Shown one piece after another: positions 33,421 to 42,741 of a DNA stretch of 64,000 nt. A model generated the notes under the pieces. That model was not told the origin of the DNA. It was given only the letters and a program-made list of their open reading frames with translations, and made no database searches. How positions within the stretch are numbered: the first letter of the stretch is position 1; each line of letters opens with the position of its first letter. The DNA comes from an uncultured Roseburia sp. (lineage in GTDB: Bacteria; Bacillota; Clostridia; Lachnospirales; Lachnospiraceae), in assembly GCA_947642555.1 (NCBI GenBank), contig CANRSX010000001.1, positions 154,433 through 218,432 on the forward strand, read 5' to 3'. Made by a program: the position numbers and the translations under genes.

Positions 33421-33435
33421 GCAGGTTTTTCCTGT

Positions 33436-33660
33436 TCACAATACACAGGCGTTTCCTGTATAGGGATGATTCCCGGCATAAGCGGATGCTTTCGCGGCAA
33501 ACTCCCCCTCCGCCATTTTGTCAAAATATTCCCTCTGCCATACGGTATAATCAAAATCATCCCTCTTAATAAGTGAAATAAAATACTCCGCATCAATAAC
33601 TCCCAAATGATCCACAAGACATGCAAATCCCTGATCTAAGATATTCACCGCATTTGTCAT
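33436..33660 (-). CDS. Small partner of the PIN protein (candidate antitoxin)
   Basis: The protein has 74 residues (MTNAVNILDQGFACLVDHLG ...). It starts at an ATG overlapping the PIN gene stop (ATGA), so the two are translationally coupled. It contains LGVIDAEYFISLIKRDDFDYTVWQREYFDK, a pattern shared with small proteins encoded beside PIN or other toxins in Lachnospiraceae. The role as antitoxin is inferred from size and context; the order toxin first, antitoxin second is less common. Confidence 0.6.
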   Translation of the reverse strand: MTNAVNILDQGFACLVDHLGVIDAEYFISLIKRDDFDYTVWQREYFDKMAEGEFAAKASAYAGNHPYTGNACVL

Positions 33661-34115
33661 GATCCATCCGCCTCCATTCTTCTGATAAATTCTCCCGGCG
33701 TTACCAGCTTAATCTTTTCAGACTGGTATTTTAACAATCTGTCATCCGTGGTCACAAAGTAACCACACCCGGCTATAAGAGCACAGGCCACATGATACGC
33801 ATCTTTTTCCTTTATTCCCGTATCTATAATAGAATCAGCAATTTTTGCAATTTTTTCGCTATTCTTATTACTGACATACAATGAAGCATATTCTTTCATA
33901 AACTTCTCAATCGCCATCTTCTTTTGCATTGACCGGTTATTACTATTCTCAAAATCAAGAACATATGATGTAACAAGTTCTACCTGTCTCTGCCGGATCA
34001 TGTCCTGTATATGCAGCTTTGCCTGTGTTTCTAAATAAATACGCATTTGGGTCTGATCATCGTAAGGGCGGTTATAACTGCAATTGTCCAAGTATATTCT
34101 CACGTTTGTGCTCAC
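33657..34115 (-). CDS. PIN-domain protein (candidate RNase toxin)
   Basis: A PIN-fold protein of 152 residues. The first acidic residue is in RIYLDNCSYNRP near residue 9; the distal block EKDAYHVACALIAGCGYFVTTDDRLLKY (about 108-135) supplies the later acidic residues. PIN toxins of toxin-antitoxin modules cleave RNA with Mg ions. It overlaps the small downstream gene. It lies in an accessory stretch between chrA remnants and a catabolic operon. Confidence 0.72.
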   Translation of the reverse strand: MSTNVRIYLDNCSYNRPYDDQTQMRIYLETQAKLHIQDMIRQRQVELVTSYVLDFENSNNRSMQKKMAIEKFMKEYASLYVSNKNSEKIAKIADSIIDTGIKEKDAYHVACALIAGCGYFVTTDDRLLKYQSEKIKLVTPGEFIRRMEADGS

Positions 34116-34244
34116 TCCTTACCCGCAATTACATTCTTTTTCTCATCTTAGCACATTTACCGGAATTAATCCACCTGTTTTCGCTCTCAAAGCATCCCTC
34201 ATGCTCCCGCCCTTACGAAATCACACTGTCCCCTGCTCCTTCCC

Positions 34245-35450
34245 CTATGGATGCGGATACGCCCCGTCCCATACGATCCTCCTGTAATTCTCCCGGTCCG
34301 TGTCCCCCTCCGTCGAGACGCACAGCACCTTTGCCTTTGGCCCAAGGCCCATCTCCTCCCGCAGGCTTCGGTACGCATCATTCCTTAGAAGCTCTGTCAC
34401 AAGGCCTGCGGTGGACGCGCCGCTCTCGCCGGAAATGACGCGCGGATCCCCGGACACCGGATTTCCCAGCACCCGCATTCCCTGCGCCGCCACATAGTCC
34501 GGCATGGATACAAAATAATCCGCATAGCGGCGCAGCATCTCCCAGCCCAGCGTACAGGGCTCGCCGCAGGCAAGGCCCGCCATGATCGTATCCAGATCGC
34601 CGCCGACCATGCGGATCATCCCGTCGTCCGCCTCCGCGGTCCGGTAAATGCTGTCCGCGCGGTCCGGCTCCACGATCACAATCTTTGGCTTCCTCTCCTT
34701 ATAATAATCCGCAAAAAGAGCAGAGAGCGCCCCGGACATGGCTCCCACGCCGGCCTGCAGGAAGATGTGCGTCGGCAGCTCGCCGGAAAGCTGTTCCACC
34801 GCCTCAAGCGCCATGGTCGTATATCCCTGCATGATCCACGCCGGAATCGTTTCATAACCCTCCCAGGCCGTATCCTGCACCAGCACCCAGCCCTTCTCCT
34901 TCTCGCAGGCCGCCGCAAAGCGCACCGTATCGTCATAATTATATTCCGTGATCTCTGCCTTTGCCCCCAAAGCGCGGATGTTTTCCAGCCGCTCCGCGGC
35001 GCTTCCCTTCGGCATGTACACCACGGCCTTTACCCCCAGCTGTTTTGCCGTCCAGGCGATTCCCCGCCCGTGATTGCCGTCCGTCGCGGTGACAAAGGTG
35101 AGACCCTGAATCTCATTCTTCACCCTGTCACTGACAAGCACAGGAAAGCTTAACTCCTCCTCCGGAATCCCGCAGCGTTCCCCGATAAATCTGCCGATGC
35201 AGTAGCTTCCTCCCAGCCCCTTAAAAGCGTTTAACCCGAAGCGGCTGCTCTCGTCCTTGACATACAAAGCGGAGATGCCCAGCTGCTCCGCCAGCCCGGA
35301 CAGGCGCATCAACCCGGTGGTCCGGTAATTCTCAAAGCTTTCATGATACATCCGCACCCGCTCTGCCCGCTCTCTGCCAAAGGGCAGCGCCGCGCTTACG
35401 TCCCCGCTCCTCCTGCGGTTTTTTACCATTTTTATTGTCATTTCACTCAT
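34245..35450 (-). CDS. Diaminopropionate ammonia-lyase-type PLP enzyme
   Basis: The enzyme has 401 residues, with the start moved to ATG 35450 (GGAAGAGAG upstream) because the longer frame is antisense to the upstream gene. This fold-type II PLP enzyme would split 2,3-diaminopropionate to pyruvate and ammonia. The PLP lysine is in GLNAFKGLGGSY, with SSRFGLNAFK preceding, and TDGNHGRGIAW is the family block. A glycine-rich phosphate loop occurs as AGVGAMSGALS. It is the third gene of a GntR-linked operon after an AGCS transporter and an M20 peptidase. Confidence 0.82.
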   Translation of the reverse strand: MSEMTIKMVKNRRRSGDVSAALPFGRERAERVRMYHESFENYRTTGLMRLSGLAEQLGISALYVKDESSRFGLNAFKGLGGSYCIGRFIGERCGIPEEELSFPVLVSDRVKNEIQGLTFVTATDGNHGRGIAWTAKQLGVKAVVYMPKGSAAERLENIRALGAKAEITEYNYDDTVRFAAACEKEKGWVLVQDTAWEGYETIPAWIMQGYTTMALEAVEQLSGELPTHIFLQAGVGAMSGALSALFADYYKERKPKIVIVEPDRADSIYRTAEADDGMIRMVGGDLDTIMAGLACGEPCTLGWEMLRRYADYFVSMPDYVAAQGMRVLGNPVSGDPRVISGESGASTAGLVTELLRNDAYRSLREEMGLGPKAKVLCVSTEGDTDRENYRRIVWDGAYPHP

Positions 35451-35463
35451 CTCTCTTCCATTT

Positions 35464-36624
35464 TTACTTCGGAAGACAGGTGCGCACCAGCTCGTAAAAA
35501 TACCAGGCGCCGGTCTCCAGCGTATCGTCATTGTAGTCAAATCGGCTGTTATGGACAGGACATGTTTCTCTATCCTCCTCTGCGCCGCCAATTTGTATAT
35601 AGCACCCCGGAACCTTTGTGAGGAAACGGGCAAAATCCTCGGAAGCCATGAGAGGCTTTGCGTTTCTGTCAACCTTCTCTGCCCCGACGACCTTCCCCGC
35701 GGCCGCGGCGGCATGCGCGACGCATGTCTCATCATTCACCAGCGGGACAAACTCATGGGTGTAGGTAAACTCGCACTCCGCCCCGTATGCCGCGCAGATA
35801 TTCCGGCAGAGCGCCTCCATCCGCTCCTCGATCATCCGCTGCGCCTCCGGCGTCGTGCTTCTGGTATCCCCGAGAATCGTCACGGTATTCGGCATCGCAT
35901 TGTGCACACCGTCCGTAAACAGCTCCGTGCAGGACACCACCGCCGGATCTGCCGGACATACATTGCGCGAAACGATGGTCTGCAGCGCCAGGATCACCTG
36001 CGCAGCCACCACCATGGGATCGATGGTGTCCTGAGGTGCGGAGGCATGACCGCCGCGGCCCTTAATGCGGATTGTAAAATTGTCCTCACTGGCCAGCATA
36101 CCGCCTGCTCTCATATGAAACGTATTCTTCGGCCGAATCGGATCATTATGAAGCCCGTAGATCTCATCCATGGGAAACCGCTCAAACAGGCCGTCCTCCA
36201 TCATAGCCTGCGCCCCTTTCCCCGGCTCCTCCGCCGGCTGGAAGATCAGACGGACCGTCCCGTCAAAATCCGGTTTTTTCGCCAGAAGCTCCGCCGCGCC
36301 GAGCAGTGTAACGGTATGCCCGTCGTGGCCGCAGGCGTGCATCTGTTTCGGCGTCTTCGAGGACCAGGGATGCTCTCCCTCCTCGGTCATGCAGATACAG
36401 TCCATATCCGCCCGAAGGCCGATTGCCCGCGTCCCCTCTCCCGCTTTCAGGTTTGCTACGACACCTGTCTTCCCGATGTTCCGGTGAACCTCATAGCCCA
36501 TCTCCTTCAGCCGTTCCGCCACAAAGGCAGCTGTCGCCACCTCCTCGAAGGCCTTCTCCGGATTCTCGTGAATCTGATGTCTCCACTCTGCCAGTCTTTT
36601 TGCAAATTCTTCGTTGTGTGTCAT
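35464..36624 (-). CDS. M20-family amidohydrolase
   Basis: A zinc amidohydrolase of 386 residues of the hippurate hydrolase/aminoacylase type. Metal-binding blocks ACGHDGHTVTLLGAAE near 97, FQPAEEPGKGAQ near 130 and LHNDP near 160 are present, with a dimerisation domain in the middle and a final ligand region KPLMASEDFARFL near 335. It would release an amino acid from an N-acyl or dipeptide substrate. GGAGG precedes ATG 36624. It lies 27 bases after the transporter gene and 14 before the ammonia-lyase gene. Confidence 0.85.
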   Translation of the reverse strand: MTHNEEFAKRLAEWRHQIHENPEKAFEEVATAAFVAERLKEMGYEVHRNIGKTGVVANLKAGEGTRAIGLRADMDCICMTEEGEHPWSSKTPKQMHACGHDGHTVTLLGAAELLAKKPDFDGTVRLIFQPAEEPGKGAQAMMEDGLFERFPMDEIYGLHNDPIRPKNTFHMRAGGMLASEDNFTIRIKGRGGHASAPQDTIDPMVVAAQVILALQTIVSRNVCPADPAVVSCTELFTDGVHNAMPNTVTILGDTRSTTPEAQRMIEERMEALCRNICAAYGAECEFTYTHEFVPLVNDETCVAHAAAAAGKVVGAEKVDRNAKPLMASEDFARFLTKVPGCYIQIGGAEEDRETCPVHNSRFDYNDDTLETGAWYFYELVRTCLPK

Positions 36625-36651
36625 TTCTTTTTTTCCTCCTGTTTCATTGTC

Positions 36652-38042
36652 TTATTTTTTTACAACCTCTGATATATCTGTCTTTTCATCCCAGACAGGC
36701 TCTTTTACCCCTTTCGCGAGCTGCCCTTCATAATCCCGCAGCACATATTTCACGCACCGGAACAGCCCAAGCAGCGGAATCACATTGATCAGAATCATCA
36801 GGGCGCCGCACAGATCCACAAACGTCCACAGCGTCGGAAGTGCAAGCACCGAACCGGACGCCACAATGATAAGGGCTGTGATTTTATAAATCAGCACATA
36901 CCGGTCCGTATGTTTCTTTATCAGATAACGGATCGACACCTCCCCCACAAATATATCTGCGATCAGGGTGGTAAACCCGAATAAAATCATCGCAATCAGA
37001 ACCACCCATTTTCCGAATTCCCCAAGCGTGCTTCCAAAGGCTGTCTGTACCAGGTTGATTCCGTCCTTTCCCGACTCTCCAGCGACCCGGTGAGCAGGAT
37101 CGCAAAACCAGTACAGGTACAGATAATAATGGTGGTGATAAAGGTGCCCAGCATGGCCGACATCCCCTGATTCATCGGATGCTTTACGATGGCGGACGCA
37201 TTGAGGTTGGCCGCCGCGCCGTTCCCGGCGTCATTGGAAAACAGTCCCCTGGCGACTCCCTGCCGGAATGCCCGCATGACCGTGTATCCGATCACACCGC
37301 CCGCCGCCGCATGACCGGTAAAGGCGGATGTTACAATCGTCACAAACATAGTCGGAATCTCCCTTGCGTGCAGTACCAGAATTATAATTGTAATAAAAAT
37401 AAAACCTCCCGCCATGAAGGGCACAACTTTTGATGCGACATCCGTAATCCTCCCGACGCCGCCCATGACGATCAGCGCTGCAACCGCCGTGACCACCAGC
37501 CCCGGGACGATTCTCGGGATCGGAACCACCTCCACAAATGCGGCAGCGATGGAATTATTCTGAATCATTGCGATACAAAAACCCACGGAAAATATCATAC
37601 TTGCCGCAAAAACCATTCCCAGCCACGGCAGTTTCAAACCATTCCGGATATAGTATGGAACGCCGCCGTAATAATTGCCGTCCTCACCCTTTTCCCGAAA
37701 CAGCTGGCCCAATACTGCTTCCCCGAAGCTGATCCCCATTCCAAGCAGCGCCACGACCCACATCCAGAACATGGCTCCCGGGCCGCCTGCCGCCAGCGCG
37801 CTGGCCACCCCCACAAGGCTTCCCGTCCCCACCTGGCTGCCCACCGTCGCACAGAACGCGGCAAATCCGGAAACCGCGCCGTCCTCTGTTTTCTGCCCTT
37901 TTAACACATTTGACAGCAGCTTCCCGAAATGCCGGAACTGGGGAAATCCCAGCCGGATCGCATAGTAAAGCCCGATCCCTAACAGCACGAAAGAGACCAC
38001 ATAGCTCCATAAAAAATTTCCAATCTCAGATATTATCTGCAT
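36652..38042 (-). pseudogene. Sodium:alanine symporter family transporter, frameshifted
   Basis: An AGCS-family permease is split into two frames. The first frame (38042 to about 37080) holds the helices with CATVGSQVGTGSLVGVASAL and GLFSNDAGNGAAANLNA. The second frame (about 37080 to 36652) resumes with ESGKDGINLVQTAFGSTLGEFGKWVVLIAM and ends in a charged tail. The break lies in GGAGAGTCGG at about 37074-37085 and needs a net one-base loss. It may be a real mutation, a phase-variable site or a sequence error. It would import the substrate of the two downstream enzymes. Confidence 0.8.
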
Positions 38043-38136
38043 ACCTTACCTCCTCAATAGGGGCCGATGGCTGCCGGAGCTTTTTCTGTTGTGACTGCCT
38101 GATTCATCATCTGTTCCTCCTTCTGTTATTTTCCTC

Positions 38137-38181
38137 GCAATATAATGTATATTGCATGCGATATATTGATTATACATCGCA
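38137..38181. promoter_or_regulatory. Probable GntR operators upstream of the catabolic operon
   Basis: GCAATATAATGTATATTGC (38137-38155) is a perfect palindrome about ATG. It is followed directly by TGCGAT ... ATCGCA (38157-38181). The word ATGCGATATATTG at 38156-38168 recurs at 38278-38290. Confidence 0.55.
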
Positions 38182-38273
38182 CGTCAGAACTGTCAATGAG
38201 TTTCGCTGCAACAGACTGTTTTTCAGCGTATTTTCCAGTTTTATTCCAATTAATTTGGATATCATTTCAGAAT

Positions 38274-38290
38274 TGTATGCGATATATTGC
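38274..38290. promoter_or_regulatory. Third GntR-like site upstream of the GntR gene
   Basis: TGTATGCGATATATTGC repeats the ATGCGATATATTG core found near 38156. It lies about 135 bases upstream of the GntR start and suggests autoregulation. Confidence 0.5.
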
Positions 38291-38423
38291 AAAAAAGGAA
38301 GAGATGCGGTATACTGATGAAAAGGTTCCGCCATCCTCTGCTGGCCGAACGTAATCTTTGATGCATGAGCGGAATACAGCCCCCTGCGAAAGGTGCGGGC
38401 TGAACGATGAAAGGAGAAGACAC

Positions 38424-39080
38424 ATGCCGGTTCCCGCAAAAAAACCAAAAGAAAAACCAAAAACAGCAAAAGAACTCGTCTATTCCGAGGTCCGGGAGTG
38501 GATCGTAAACGGCGTCTTAAAACCGGATGAAAAAATCTCCGACCAGGAGATCTCGCAGTATTTTTCCGTCAGCCGCACCCCTGTCCGGGAGGCGATCCAG
38601 ATGCTGGCCGACCAGCGGCTGGTCACGATCTCCCCCGGGAAAGAGACCAGGGTCAGCCCCTTAGACATCCGGGAGGCGGACTTCGATTACCGGATCGCCG
38701 CGGAGCTGCACGCCCTCGCGCTGGAATTCGCTTATCCGTCTGTCACGGAGGACGTTCTCGACGAGTTAAAAAAGATCAACCAGTCCTTTGCCATTGTGAT
38801 AAAGGATCATGATATCGAGGGCGCCACCCGGTTTGACGATCAGTTTCACGCGGTCTTTTTGCGGCTCGCCGGGGCGCATTTTCTGACGGAGTTTACCCAT
38901 ATTTTAAAGGGGCATCTTCAGAGGATCGAGAATGTCTATTACAGGGAGCATGATATCGCCTCCTATGATTCTCACGAAAAGATGATCGAAGCGCTGGAAC
39001 GCCATGACCTGGAACAGGCAAAGGAGGCCATGCGGGAAAACTGGCTTTATACGCTCAGGAAGATAAAAAAGGATTCCTGA
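38424..39080 (+). CDS. GntR-family (FCD) regulator
   Basis: The protein has 218 residues from ATG 38424 (AAAGGAG upstream; the longer frame from 38358 runs through a repeat remnant). N-terminal winged helix: ELVYSEVREWIVNGVLKPDEKIS and ISQYFSVSRTPVREAIQMLADQRLV. The C-terminal helical FCD domain carries metal-ligand candidates (D and H in DDQFHAVFLRLAG, later HEKMIEAL). It is divergent from the transporter/M20/ammonia-lyase operon, which it probably controls through the sites at 38137-38181. Confidence 0.88.
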   Translation: MPVPAKKPKEKPKTAKELVYSEVREWIVNGVLKPDEKISDQEISQYFSVSRTPVREAIQMLADQRLVTISPGKETRVSPLDIREADFDYRIAAELHALALEFAYPSVTEDVLDELKKINQSFAIVIKDHDIEGATRFDDQFHAVFLRLAGAHFLTEFTHILKGHLQRIENVYYREHDIASYDSHEKMIEALERHDLEQAKEAMRENWLYTLRKIKKDS

Positions 39081-39091
39081 ACATCTTACGT

Positions 39092-39134
39092 CAGAACCGC
39101 CCCGGCCGTCATTCTCCGACAGCCGGGGCGGTTC
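39092..39134. terminator. Bidirectional terminator
   Basis: AGAACCGCCCCGGC (39092-39105) pairs perfectly with GCCGGGGCGGTTCT (39121-39134). It lies between the convergent GntR and 225-residue protein genes. Confidence 0.7.
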
Positions 39135-39163
39135 TCATTCATATTTTGGGAATGATACAGTAT

Positions 39164-39841
39164 TCAGTCCGTTCTTGCAGAATATATCGTTTTTCTGAAT
39201 TCCGCACCTGACAGCAATTCTGTCATTTTGTCACATCCTGTTTTTTCCTCCAGACGGCACTGCTTTTTCTCCCTGTTCTCCAGGATACAGCAGTCCTCAT
39301 GCCAGCAGGATCCCATCTTCTCTCCCTTCACGCTCCATGCATCGCCATCTGTCAGCATATATGTCAGCGACTTGATCACTCTCTCAGTCGAATATCGTCT
39401 GAATCCCATCAGATAATGCAGCGTCTTTTCATCCCTGATTTCCTCAAGGTCAATTTTATGATCATGAATTGCTCTTAAAATATGTTCACGCATACGAACA
39501 GCATCTGTATGTCCGTTTCCTGTCCATTCAATCAGTTTGGGAAACGTGAGGATAAAATACTCAAAGCACGTCATATCCAGCAAAATAATCTGTTTTGGAT
39601 ATTTCATCTTAAATTCCTGAAGCTCCATCAATTTGTTGACAACGTCCATATTATCATACACAATGTCAAATGCCAGATAATATCTGTCCTCTTTTTCCGG
39701 CTCCAGCATTCTGACCGCATCCAAAAGTCCCTGATTACTCTTTTTACTTTCAACCGTCAGCCTGTTCTCAAACAGATACTGATTTACCAGCTGCCAGAAA
39801 TGCAGTCCGGCCCTCTGGTCTTCCGTCCACAAATAGTTCAT
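39164..39841 (-). CDS. Unknown 225-residue protein of the three-gene cassette
   Basis: The family is not recognised. The first 170 residues contain alternating strand/helix sequence (YYLAFDIVYDNMDVVNKL, KYPKQIILLDMTCFEYFIL) that could be a TOPRIM- or Rossmann-like core; no certain catalytic set is visible. RRYSTERVIKSLTYMLTDGD follows, then a Cys/His cluster (CWHEDCC) near 186 and further Cys, which may bind metal. ATG 39841 overlaps the stop of the ATPase gene (ATGA), so it is the last gene of a co-translated trio. Confidence 0.6.
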   Translation of the reverse strand: MNYLWTEDQRAGLHFWQLVNQYLFENRLTVESKKSNQGLLDAVRMLEPEKEDRYYLAFDIVYDNMDVVNKLMELQEFKMKYPKQIILLDMTCFEYFILTFPKLIEWTGNGHTDAVRMREHILRAIHDHKIDLEEIRDEKTLHYLMGFRRYSTERVIKSLTYMLTDGDAWSVKGEKMGSCWHEDCCILENREKKQCRLEEKTGCDKMTELLSGAEFRKTIYSARTD

Positions 39842-40248
39842 ATCCCCACCAGTTCTTTCCGCAAAGAGATCTGTCCGTTTTCCTCATGCAGCACAGTAAA
39901 GCTGTCTGCAGAAACATTCAGTCCGTCACAGTTTCTGAGAAACAGGAGATACTGGTTACTTCCCTCAAAATTGATAAAGCGTTTGTCTGCATCGTTCAGA
40001 ATTATATCCGCGTTATCGATGACGATAAATTTGTTCCGACACTTCTGCAGAGAAGCGTGAAATTCATCACTTTTATAATTATACAATCTGATATCCCGGT
40101 AAGCATCCAGCTGCTTTACATCCTCCAGCATCTGATACAGATAGGTTTTGCCGGTTGCACTGTCACCGCGCACCAGTGTGATCCGGCAGGTGAAATACAG
40201 CTGATACCGGAAGGGATTTGCCTGGAATTCAATTTTCTGGTAAATCAT
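39838..40248 (-). CDS. Small P-loop ATPase of the three-gene cassette
   Basis: The protein has 136 residues from ATG 40248 (AGGAG upstream). Walker A is VRGDSATGKTYL near residue 27, and Walker B is FIVIDNADIIL near 74 with a preceding basic helix. The protein is too short for a full AAA+ or ABC domain and may be a minimal STAND/AAA-like switch. Its start lies inside the end of the DUF4869-like gene and its stop overlaps the next start, so all three are coupled. It could power or gate the downstream protein; this is inference. Confidence 0.7.
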   Translation of the reverse strand: MIYQKIEFQANPFRYQLYFTCRITLVRGDSATGKTYLYQMLEDVKQLDAYRDIRLYNYKSDEFHASLQKCRNKFIVIDNADIILNDADKRFINFEGSNQYLLFLRNCDGLNVSADSFTVLHEENGQISLRKELVGI

Positions 40249-40690
40249 CCTGTGCTCTCCTTTCATATTCCCTGCTCCACCAAAGCTCATAACCGTGCCT
40301 GCCAGCAACCATTTCTCTATCATTTATCATAATACGCACATCATCGCCTATCTCAAAACGCTCCGGATAGTCCATAAAAATATGAATCTCATCCAGGGCA
40401 AAAATCCTGGCAAGCACATTTCCACCGCATTCTTTTGTGCTCACAACCTTATCAGGATTTTTGACAATGTTCAGATACGTTTTGCAGCCACTGGACAGAT
40501 TGCGTATGGTTCCCAGCCCGTATTTTGTCTCAATATGATTATCCTCTGTCACCTCTGCCCCGTCAATCTCCCGAATCGCCTGCCGGTCCTGTTCGGTCAC
40601 CGGCAGATTTCCTGTATAAAGATTAAAGTATAAATCATTTTTCAAAATCCAGTTTTCCGCTTCCCGCTTTTCTGTATAGAGATAAATCAA
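40229..40690 (-). CDS. DUF4869-like protein of the three-gene cassette
   Basis: The protein has 153 residues. The opening MIYLYTEKREAENWILKNDLYFN, the middle CKTYLNIVKNPDKVVSTKECGGNVLARIF and the end FEIGDDVRIMINDREMVAGR match my memory of the DUF4869 family, often encoded beside AAA-like ATPases in Clostridia. The family function is unknown. It is the first gene of the trio, with upstream AGGAG-like sequence near ATG 40690. About 150 bases separate it from the leuD end. Confidence 0.62.
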   Translation of the reverse strand: MIYLYTEKREAENWILKNDLYFNLYTGNLPVTEQDRQAIREIDGAEVTEDNHIETKYGLGTIRNLSSGCKTYLNIVKNPDKVVSTKECGGNVLARIFALDEIHIFMDYPERFEIGDDVRIMINDREMVAGRHGYELWWSREYERRAQDDLPEN

Positions 40691-40779
40691 ATCCGGTTCC
40701 CCCTCCTCTTTTCTATTATTTAACTACAGTCCCCCGGATATGTCAACAAAAGACCGCGCTCCGTGAACTGCCCTTACGT

Positions 40780-40828
40780 CAAAAGAACAGGCAGCCCTGC
40801 CCGCATCCGGGTAAAAGCCGCCTGTTCT
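40780..40828 (-). terminator. Terminator of leuCD
   Basis: On the minus strand AGAACAGGC (40828-40820) and GCCTGTTCT (40792-40784) form a 9-bp perfect stem followed by TTTTG. It lies 11 bases after the leuD stop. Confidence 0.65.
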
Positions 40829-40838
40829 CATTCCCAAC

Positions 40839-41327
40839 CTATTTCTCATTAATATAATTCACCAGCCCGCCGCAGTCTATGATCTTCTGCATAAACGGCG
40901 GAAACGCCTGGCCCTGATACGTCGTCCCTTTCGTCTTATCCGTGATCACGCCGGTGTCGAAATCCACCTCCACCTCGTCTCCCGCCTCAATCGCGCGGGC
41001 CGCCTCCGGGCACTCGATGATTGGAAGGCCGATATTGATGGCGTTCCGGTAAAAAATCCGTGCGAAGGTCTCCGCGATCACGCAGCTGACCCCGGCCGCC
41101 TTAATGGCGATCGGCGCATGCTCCCTCGAGGAACCGCAGCCAAAGTTTTTATTCGCCACGATGATGTCGCCCTCCGTCACCTTTTTCACAAAATCCTGAT
41201 CGATGTCCTCCATGCAGTGGGTCGCGAGCTCCTTCGGGTCGGAAGAATTTAAGTACCGCGCCGGGATGATGACATCCGTATCTACATTGTCTCCATATCT
41301 GAATACATGACCGTTTGCTGCTTTCAT
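40839..41327 (-). CDS. leuD: 3-isopropylmalate dehydratase small subunit
   Basis: The protein has 162 residues, usual for the short archaeal/clostridial LeuD type. It pairs with LeuC to isomerise 2- to 3-isopropylmalate in leucine synthesis. Family blocks [35 protein letters not shown] and [14 protein letters not shown] are all present. AAGGAGG precedes ATG 41327, 11 bases after leuC. Confidence 0.94.
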   Translation of the reverse strand: MKAANGHVFRYGDNVDTDVIIPARYLNSSDPKELATHCMEDIDQDFVKKVTEGDIIVANKNFGCGSSREHAPIAIKAAGVSCVIAETFARIFYRNAINIGLPIIECPEAARAIEAGDEVEVDFDTGVITDKTKGTTYQGQAFPPFMQKIIDCGGLVNYINEK

Positions 41328-41338
41328 CTTTCCCCTCC

Positions 41339-42598
41339 TTACACTTCATCCGGATCCGAGAGCTTTCCGGTGATTGCGCTCGCTGCCGCCACTGCGGGGC
41401 TCGCGAGATAAATCTCCGACTCTGTGTGCCCCATCCGTCCGACAAAATTCCGGTTCGTCGTGGACACGCAGCGCTCATGCTCCGCCAGAATCCCCATATA
41501 TCCGCCAAGACAGGGCCCGCAGGTCGGCGTGCTCACAACCGCTCCGGCCTCGACAAACGTCTTCAGCAGTCCTTCCTCCATCGCGTCCAGGTAAATCTGC
41601 TGGGTCGCCGGGATCACGATCACGCGCAGTCCCTTCGCCACCTTTTTCCCTTTTAAAATCGAAGCCGCGATCCGAAGGTCGTCCATCCTTCCGTTGGTGC
41701 AGGAGCCGATCACCACCTGGTCGATCTTAATGTCACCGGCCTCGTCGATCGTCTTCGTGTTCTCCGGCAGATGCGGGAAGGAAACTGTCGGGCGGAGCGC
41801 GCTAAGATCAATCGTATACTCCTCGTCGTACTCCGCGTCCTCGTCCGCCTCGTACACGGTATACGGCCGCTTCGAGTGCTCCTCCATGTACTGCTTCGCC
41901 AGGTCGTCCACCGGGAAAATCCCGTTCTTGCCGCCCGCCTCGATCGCCATATTCGCAATCGTGAACCGGTCGTCCATCGTCAGGTGCGCGATACCGTCCC
42001 CCACGAACTCCATCGATTTGTAGAGCGCGCCGTCCACACCGATCATGCCGATGATATGTAAAATGATATCCTTTCCGCTGATCCACTTCGCCGGTTTTCC
42101 GGTCAGGACAAACCGGATCGCGGAGGGCACCTTAAACCATGCCTTTCCGGTCGCCATGCCGGCCGCCATATCCGTGCTGCCTACTCCTGTAGAAAAAGCT
42201 CCCAGGGCCCCGTAGGTACAGGTGTGGGAATCCGCTCCGATGATCACGTCGCCTGCCACGGTAAGCCCTTTTTCCGGCAGGAGCGCGTGCTCGATCCCCA
42301 TCTCACCCACGTCAAAAAAGTTTGTCACATCATGCTTACAGGCAAATTCGCGGACACATTTGCAGTGCTGCGCTGACTTGATGTCCTTGTTCGGCACGAA
42401 ATGATCGAGCACCAGCGCGATCTTATCCTTGTCAAACACGCTGTCTGTCTTCATCTTATCCATCTCGTGGATCGCCACCGGAGAGGTGATGTCGTTTCCG
42501 AGCACCAGATCCAGATCCGCCTCGATGAGCTGTCCCGCACTGACGGATGGAAGTCCCGCATGCGCCGCAAGTATTTTCTGCGTCATTGTCATACCCAT
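41339..42598 (-). CDS. leuC: 3-isopropylmalate dehydratase large subunit
   Basis: An aconitase-family enzyme of 419 residues. The [4Fe-4S] ligand cysteines are in VIGSCTNGR near 294 and [10 protein letters not shown] near 354; [23 protein letters not shown] is the signature near 120. ATG 42598 has GAGGAGAG upstream. leuA and leuB are not in the window. The divergent LysR gene is a likely regulator. Confidence 0.94.
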   Translation of the reverse strand: MGMTMTQKILAAHAGLPSVSAGQLIEADLDLVLGNDITSPVAIHEMDKMKTDSVFDKDKIALVLDHFVPNKDIKSAQHCKCVREFACKHDVTNFFDVGEMGIEHALLPEKGLTVAGDVIIGADSHTCTYGALGAFSTGVGSTDMAAGMATGKAWFKVPSAIRFVLTGKPAKWISGKDIILHIIGMIGVDGALYKSMEFVGDGIAHLTMDDRFTIANMAIEAGGKNGIFPVDDLAKQYMEEHSKRPYTVYEADEDAEYDEEYTIDLSALRPTVSFPHLPENTKTIDEAGDIKIDQVVIGSCTNGRMDDLRIAASILKGKKVAKGLRVIVIPATQQIYLDAMEEGLLKTFVEAGAVVSTPTCGPCLGGYMGILAEHERCVSTTNRNFVGRMGHTESEIYLASPAVAAASAITGKLSDPDEV

Positions 42599-42741
42599 TG
42601 TATCTCTCCTCCTCATTTCTGTTGTTCTGTCCTGATTGTATCACAGGAAATATCATAATAAAAATACATAATAAATATATTTACCATAACCATATTTCAT
42701 GTTAAAATAACCGTATCATATTCCACAGAAAGGAGCCTCCC

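Noticed and set aside
34300..34497. Short plus-strand frames in the ammonia-lyase gene
   Set aside because: Antisense to a well-supported enzyme gene, no start signals.
35551..36672. Plus-strand open frame of 373 codons
   Set aside because: It is antisense to the M20 amidohydrolase, whose zinc motifs and ribosome site are clear.
42617..42741. LysR operator between leuC and the LysR gene
   Set aside because: The region is AT-rich with loose half-sites (ATAACCAT, ATAACCGTAT), but no convincing T-N11-A palindrome could be fixed by eye.
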